Below, piece by piece: positions 1 through 6,400 of a stretch of DNA of 7,433 bases. A program made the translations under genes and the position numbers. The number at the start of each line of letters is the position of its first letter. The first letter of the stretch is position 1. The notes beneath the pieces are model-generated. The model worked only from the letters and a program-made list of their open reading frames with translations, did no database searches and had not been told where the DNA came from. Source of the DNA: an uncultured Leucothrix sp. (GTDB lineage: Bacteria > Pseudomonadota > Gammaproteobacteria > Thiotrichales > Thiotrichaceae); contig CALKXC010000415.1 in NCBI GenBank assembly GCA_938004025.1, forward strand, positions 1 to 7,433, written 5' to 3'.

Positions 1-1
1 G

Positions 2-400
2 CTGAATAGCTCACAGGCCTCTGGAACGGTGACGAATCAAATTCTTGATAGTTATTCTGGTACGGGCGTGAATCACATCGCTTTACGCACGAATGATATT
101 TGGTCGTTGGCAGAGCGCCTTGAGAAAGAAGGCATGGCGACGATGCAGGTAACTGAGAATTATTATGACGACTTAGCCGCTCGATTCAGCTTGCCAGATG
201 AGCAGTTGGAGCGCTTGAAACACCACGGCATTTTGTATGATGAAGATGAGCACGGTGTGTTTTATCAGCTTTATACTAAGCTGTTTGAAGGGCGTTTTTG
301 TTTTGAGATTGTGCAGCGCGAAGGGTACCAAGGTTTTGGTACCCCAAATGCACAGCTGCGAATGACGATGCAGGCCCTGGAGTTACGTGGGAGTGCATGA
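2..400 (+). CDS. quiC: 3' part of fused 3-dehydroshikimate dehydratase / HPPD-like protein (5' end outside window)
   Basis: The reading frame is open to the left edge and ends at TGA 398-400, so these 132 residues are only a C-terminal piece. A GTG at 29 could be taken as a start, but the nine residues before it (LNSSQASGT) continue the homology, so it is internal. The fragment looks like the C-terminal vicinal-oxygen-chelate module of 4-hydroxyphenylpyruvate dioxygenase. GVNHIA (His codon 74-76) and FEIVQR (Glu codon 305-307) sit where HPPD has its second iron-binding His and its Glu, and a YQLYTK segment precedes the Glu. YYDDLAARF, HHGILYDED and GFGTPNAQ, with the LNSSQ lead-in, resemble the HPPD-like half of proteobacterial QuiC-type fusions more than true HPPD, which usually ends in a GFGxGNF-type motif. 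In those fusions the N-terminal TIM-barrel half makes protocatechuate from 3-dehydroshikimate; it is not visible here. The alternative is hpd itself. The domain call is firm, the fusion call less so. Confidence 0.75.
   Translation: MNSSQASGTVTNQILDSYSGTGVNHIALRTNDIWSLAERLEKEGMATMQVTENYYDDLAARFSLPDEQLERLKHHGILYDEDEHGVFYQLYTKLFEGRFCFEIVQREGYQGFGTPNAQLRMTMQALELRGSA
323..344. repeat. Perfect 9-bp inverted repeat with 4-nt loop inside the dehydratase/HPPD-like gene
   Basis: Arms GGGTACCAA (323-331) and TTGGTACCC (336-344) are exactly complementary around the loop GGTT. The structure lies in the codons for GYQGFGTP, about 55 bp before the stop. No T-run follows on either strand, so it is not an obvious intrinsic terminator. 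Gly-rich coding constraint (GGT/GGG codons) explains part of the symmetry. It could form an mRNA hairpin near the 3' end of the gene. Confidence 0.6.
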
Positions 401-445
401 AAACTCAGCGGCCGAGAATTCCACGGTAGTTCGTCTTATTTAAGA

Positions 446-469
446 GGTTGGCTCACTCTTGCGCCAACC
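446..469 (-). terminator. Hairpin over the ankyrin-gene stop codon, possible weak terminator
   Basis: GGTTGGC (446-452) and GCCAACC (463-469) form a perfect 7-bp stem around a 10-nt loop. That loop contains the TGA stop (complement of 453-455) and the last two sense codons of the ankyrin gene. On the minus strand the stem is followed by TCTTAAATAAG, which has only a poor U-tract, so intrinsic termination would be weak. On the plus strand the stem runs into coding sequence with no T-run. It is the only stem-loop I found in the 52-bp gap between the convergent stops, which makes a role at the 3' ends plausible but unproven. Confidence 0.35.
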
Positions 470-3400
470 GCCTCTGATAATCACGAATAGTCACATCAAT
501 GCCAGCATCAATCAGCTGCTTCACTAATTTTTCATCTTTTGCAGCATAAGCCCAGTGAAGCACTGTCCTACCATTAACATCCCGAATATTCAGGTCAGTA
601 ACTTTTATTAGCTCATCGACCAATTCGCGATTTCCACCGCCTCTCGATAGCTTTTCAACAGCAATTAACAGCGCGGTATAATCGCCAATGCTTTGAGCAT
701 TAGGGTCAATACCTTTTGCTAGCAGCAGTTTGGTCAATCCAACATTTCCAGCAAGCGCTGCATGGTGTAGCGCAGTCCGGTTATCATAGTCGACGGAGTT
801 CAAATCTAAACCTGCACGCACCATTTCAGCAATGAAAGCATTCCGCTCCTCATCCGATCTTAAGCCGCCACCTCTGCGAATAAACACATGCAGTGCATTG
901 AGGCCGCTCTTATCTTGAAGCGATGGGCTGCTGCCATTTTCCAGCAGGAATTGACTAAGTGATAGATTGCCATTTTCTAAAGCATAATGAAGCGGCGTCT
1001 TGCCTTTTTGGCCATCAATATTATCATGCACGTTAAGATCAAGCTGGTGCTTTAATAGTTCGGTGATAAGCGCCTGCTTGTTGCTCCCTCTCTGATTGAT
1101 CAATTGACTAATCAGTGGCACGCCACGGATACGCATATTCACATCTGCGCCTAACTCCGTCAGCACAGGGATTAAGTCGAGGCGGTTGTTACTAACCGCA
1201 AGGTGTAGCGGGGTGACGCCATCCACGTTTTTCTCATTCACATCCGCTCCCGCTTTGACCATGGCCCGGATAAAGTCAGGGCCTGTGTTTTCTCCAGGAT
1301 AGCGAGTCCGAATCGCTTGGAAGAAGGGGGCTTCATCGTTTGAGTTTTTGGTGTCGGCATCAGCGCCTTTGGCTAGTAAATGCTGAGCCAGTTCATAAAT
1401 CGGCATAGCAATATGTAGCGGGGTGCGGTCTAACTCATCACGTGAATTAATATCTGCACCATTCGCCAACAGTAGATCAACTAAAGCGAGACGATTTTGA
1501 AGCTCGATAGGGGCTGATTTCATTTGTGTGACGTAATACCAAACGGCATGAACTAGCGGCGAGTGTGATTTCTCCTCGACAGCATTAATATTTGCACCGT
1601 TTTCCAATAGCAGCGATACCATGTCGAGCTTGCCAGTTTCTACTGCGACTAGTAAGGCACTACGTAGTTGGAGGTCCCTAAGCTCAGTATTCGCACCTAT
1701 TTCAAGCATTGTTTTAACAATCCCAAGCTTGTTTTTACGCACGGCTTCCAGCAGAGGTGAGATGCCTCTAGCGTCCTGTATATGTGGACTGGCACTGTAT
1801 GAAAGCAATGATTTTGCAATGTCAGGAGTGCCGCCACTGATGGCCAGGTGTAAAGCAGTTTCCTGATATTCATTCAACCAGTCTACTGGATGGTGAGCTT
1901 TAAGTAATTGATTGACGGTAAACAGATAGCCATTTAGCGAGGCGGTATGAAGCAAGGTGCTCTTGCTGACTTTATCACGATAAGAAATCATCTGATTAAG
2001 AGAAAGTTCGGGTAATTGCTCAACCGCACTACGCCCCTGTACCATCATTGAAAAAAGTAAGTCAGGGGAGCGGAGCTTTGCGGCTGATAAGTCAAAGTGG
2101 GATAGGCTCTCTTTCCAGTCAAAGGCTGTGATGGGCAGCGACTGCGCCAGCAAAGCTAATGCATAGTCCTGATTATCAACCATTAGTTGCTGAATTGATT
2201 TACCTTCCCAGTTTTTGAGGTTCCAGTCACCCCCGTTGGCCAGTAGCCACTCCATCCAAGTAATGTGCTTTTTATAATAGGCGACATGGACAGGCGCATT
2301 TCCAACACGATTTAGTTTATTGAGAGCAGCTGGTGTTTTAGTTTTTAACAATTTGGCCAGTGCTAAATTGCCGCTGTAAGCCGTCATAAAGAAAGCGGTT
2401 TCATCATTCTTGTTAAGCGTGTCGGCGGCAATGCCACTATCGAGTAGCAGCTGACCCATAGCTGCATTGGTGTCACAGCGGCTACCATTACAAGGCTGTA
2501 GTGCGAGAGTGTGCAGTGCTGTATCACCGCCAGTATCTTGCTGTGAGAGTGTGTTATCTTGTTCAGCGATAATAGCCAAGTAGCGTTTAACCCAGTCAGC
2601 ATTGCCGAGTTTCACAAGCTCATGCAGTGGTGTTTGTTGCTTCACATTACTGATGTTTTTAAGGTTTCCAGCACTCAGTAAATAATTGACTCCTGCCGTA
2701 TTACGATTGCGTAAAGCTAGGTGGAAAGGCGTGTCGCCTGCATTGTTTTGTGCATTAATGTCAGCGCCTGCTTCCAACAACGTTTTTAATAATAGTCGTT
2801 GTTCGGCCTGAGTGTTCGGGGCAGCAAGGTGTAGCGGTGTTTCATCATTGGGCAATTTGATATTGGGTGATACCCCCTTTGCTAGTAGGAAGTTCACGAT
2901 ATCAAGGTTGTTACCACTCTGTTCACTCATGGCTAGGTGTAACGGACTGATTTTCTCATTGCTGACTATACTGAAATCAACCCCCAGTGTTTTTAGATAT
3001 TCCAAGCCAGCAAGGCATTCAGTAGGGTCCCATTGGCAATTGCTCATGTTCATCCATTCATGAACCAACGAATTGCCTTTACTATCCACCGCTTTAGGAT
3101 CAGCTCCCAAAGAGATAAGGAAGGGGGCGTTGTCTTTTAAGCTCTGTACGCCTCCGGCTGCTTTAATGGTATTTGGTAAGCTGACTTGTATGAGTTCTTG
3201 CTCCAATGCAGGAAGCTTCACTAAGCGCTTTAGGCTAGGAAGGCTTTCTGAGTAAAACAACCAAACCATGTTTTTCAGGATTGGCTTAGGGTGAGCAGCT
3301 AAGGCTTCAACCTGTCGCTCAAATAGTTCAGGGATGTGTTCGAACAGTTGGTTATTGCTCAAGGCGGTTTGTAGCGGAGTTTCGCCTTCTTTGTTCGCTT

Positions 3401-6400
3401 GATAAAGCGCTTGCAGCCCACCTAGCTGTTCGATTAGGAAGTCATACTTCTCTAAGGCAAGCGTTTGATTGGTGTCTTTGGAATAAAAATAGCCATTAAG
3501 TCGTTGTATAAGATTTCTGCCACCTTCCGAGGTTGCTTTTAAATTCCAGCCTTTGTTTTGCAGCGATTTTAAGAGGCCAATAGAGCCTGCGTTATTACTC
3601 CTAACTAATGAAGACAACACTTCCCACTGCTCTTGTTCGCTAGGAATAGAGGACTGTTTAGAGAGTAAGAAATCAAACAGCTCAGGTTGATTAAGCGTTG
3701 ATAGTAATGGAGAACGTCCCGCTTCAAAAGTGGGTAACACCGCGCCTTTCGCTAACAACCGCTCGATTAAAGCAACGCCCTCTTTAGGGTGAATACGACC
3801 TTCTATAATCGACTGAGTGAGCTTGTTCTTGCTATCAATAACGGGGAAGTCACGTTGTTCAAGTAAGAGTTTGGCGACCTTATAACGTCTTAGGTTAATG
3901 ACTTCTTCCAGCAAATTAGGGGTGTATTGAGCATCGGGAAACAGCGTTAAAAACTGTGATGCATACTCCGTGTCATCTTTACCGTATTTGCTCGAGTCGC
4001 CGATATAATCCATCGCGGTAGCATCGCGGGTATCACGCAAATTGATGTTCAGGCTCGTTTGCTGAGACAGCCACTCGGTAGTTTTCATACTGCTAGATTT
4101 AACCGCGGTATGAAGCAATGACTGAGCCTGATTGTTCAGCTGATTTAGATCAGTTAAAGACGTCGAAAGGTGCTTGGCAATATTAACGGCATCCGCTCTA
4201 ACCGCAGCGTGCAAGGTGTCTTTCAGTTGAATAGGCATTCCGTTCTTTTGATACACCGCTAATATCTTGAAGGCATCTGTTTGAATCACCTGATTAAGCA
4301 GCTGTCGCTGGTTTGCATCAAGGAATCCAGGCTTAGTAAACAGCTCGTATTGTTGGATTACTTTGTCGATTAACGCAGGTCGATTGCTATCCTCATCGCC
4401 GTTGTTAGCCAAGATTCGCAATAGCTCTCGAGGCTCAGATGCTTCGAATGAGTCTAGCTTCGCGCCATTATCAACAAGGAATTCGAGCGTTTCAAACTCC
4501 CCATTTTTAGCCGCTGTTATGACCATCGAAGGATAGAAGCTTGGGTGTCTTTGAACATCAGCCCCAGCTTTTACCAAAATTCTTACTAATGCGTCCTGTT
4601 TGTTAACAATCGCCGTGTCTAAGGCAGTAAATTCAAATGGGCCGACTTCATTAACATTAATGCCTTTATCAAGAAGCAGTTGCATGAGTTTGGGGTGTTT
4701 ATTGCTTGTGGCAATGTGTAGCAGGTTTTGCCCATCTGAAAACTTGTGACTCAAGAGCGCTGGTTTTTTATCGAGTAGCTGTGAGACAAGTTGCGTGTTA
4801 CCCAAACGGCTGGCGACCTCTATTGCTGCGGTTCCAAATTTATCTTGAGTATCAATTTCAGCACCAGCTTCAAGCAATAGCTGTGTCACGCTGTCAGGCG
4901 CTTTTTCACGGATAGCATAGAAAAGCGCACTGCTGCCTAAAGGGTTAGTTTTTTCAATATCGGCACCCGCTTTTAGCAAGGCTTGCAATATAGCCAAGGC
5001 ACTTTGCTCATCATCATTCGACCCTCTGATTGCCATCGTGAGAGCCGTTTCAGCGTAGCGATTTTGTGCGCTTAATTGCATCGAGCTGATCTGTCTGTTG
5101 ACTTCATCAATATCAAGATTTTGCACTGCTCGCATTAGTGGGTTATTGCCAAAAGCGTCCGTACCGCTTCGGGCAGTTGGAATAGGGGTCGCTTGAAGTA
5201 ACTCAGCGATTTGATTATGCCCAGCATTTTTAGCCAACATGGCAGGAGTGTTATTGCCCCAGTTTTCAATGGTTGGGTTGGCACCTTGTTTGATCAATTC
5301 ACCAACAAGTGTTTGATCGCCAACCGCTGCGGCAAAATGAAGCGCCGTCCAATCACCACGAGATAACGCGTTAAGGTCAGTGTTTTGCTGCAATAGTTTA
5401 TTAGCAACGACTAAACGCTTATTAGCAATGGCCGTATGAAGCGGAGTGCGGCCGTCGCGGTTTTTGGTATTAATCTTTGCGCCGGCTTTCATCAAGCGTT
5501 CAACTAAACGGGGTTCGCCAATTTTAATGGCCAGCTGTAGCGCGGTGTCACCAAACTGGTTTTGTGAATCAATTGGAATGTCATTTTGTAAAACATAATT
5601 GACCGCAATTGCTGACCTAGCACGGACTGCAGCGTGAAGCGCGGTATTACCTTGGCTAGTTGGGAATTGCTTGAGGTCAATTGGCGCCGCAACTTTTGCA
5701 GGGGTGGTATTGGGCTCGGTAGTGTCAGTGACTGTGGTGGTATCAGTCGGAGTGACCGTTGACTTTATGCCTAACGCAGCTAATATTCTAAAATCACCTC
5801 TTCTTTGAGCGAGGTCAATAGCATTTGCACCCGACTGATTACGTATTGTTGCGTCGGCCCCAAGCTCGATAAGCTTTTCAATAAAGTCAGCCTGGTTCCA
5901 ATTACTAATCGCGCTGTTTAGCGCGGTGTCGCCGCTAAAGTTTTGCGCATTAATTTGTTCTTCGCTCAGAATTGCGAATAGTGTTCTGTAGTTTTCGAGA
6001 TCAATTCCACCCCAACGCTCGGTGAGGTAGTGCAGCGCTGTTTTTCCCTGATTGTCTGTAAGTGATAAGTCGCTTGATAAAAACTGATTGTGGAGCTTTG
6101 CATCTTGATCCTGCATCGAGAGCATCAGAGGCGTTTGGCCCTGCGCGTTTTGTGAGTTCTCACCGCCAAATTTCAGTAAATGAGGCACTGCTTTTTCGGC
6201 CCCGTTTCTGACGGCAATATGTAAAGGGGTATTGCCTTGTGAATCTTTCGCTAGTCGCCACTCAGGGTTGTAATCTAACAGGAACAAATTGTCTTCAGTG
6301 TTACCTCGGCTAAACGCTATGTGCATAGGGTTTTGCAATGAGCAGGGGTCGATCATCGGTGTGTTTAGCTTTGCCAATTTGAAAAATACAGCACGCTGGC

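Noticed and set aside
29..400. A complete 123-codon gene starting at GTG 29
   Set aside because: The frame is open to the left edge, and the residues before the GTG continue the HPPD-like homology, so it is an internal Val codon of a longer gene.
409..421. CGGCCG palindrome and GAATTC in the intergenic gap as regulatory sites
   Set aside because: Six-base palindromes occur by chance, and nothing else supports an operator here.
1200..2960. Recurring DNA words such as GTGTAGCGGGGTG and GTGTAGCGGTGT, suggestive of a repeat array or CRISPR
   Set aside because: They are the antisense of the TPLHxA codons of ankyrin repeats, imperfect and unevenly spaced, with no identical repeat/spacer structure.
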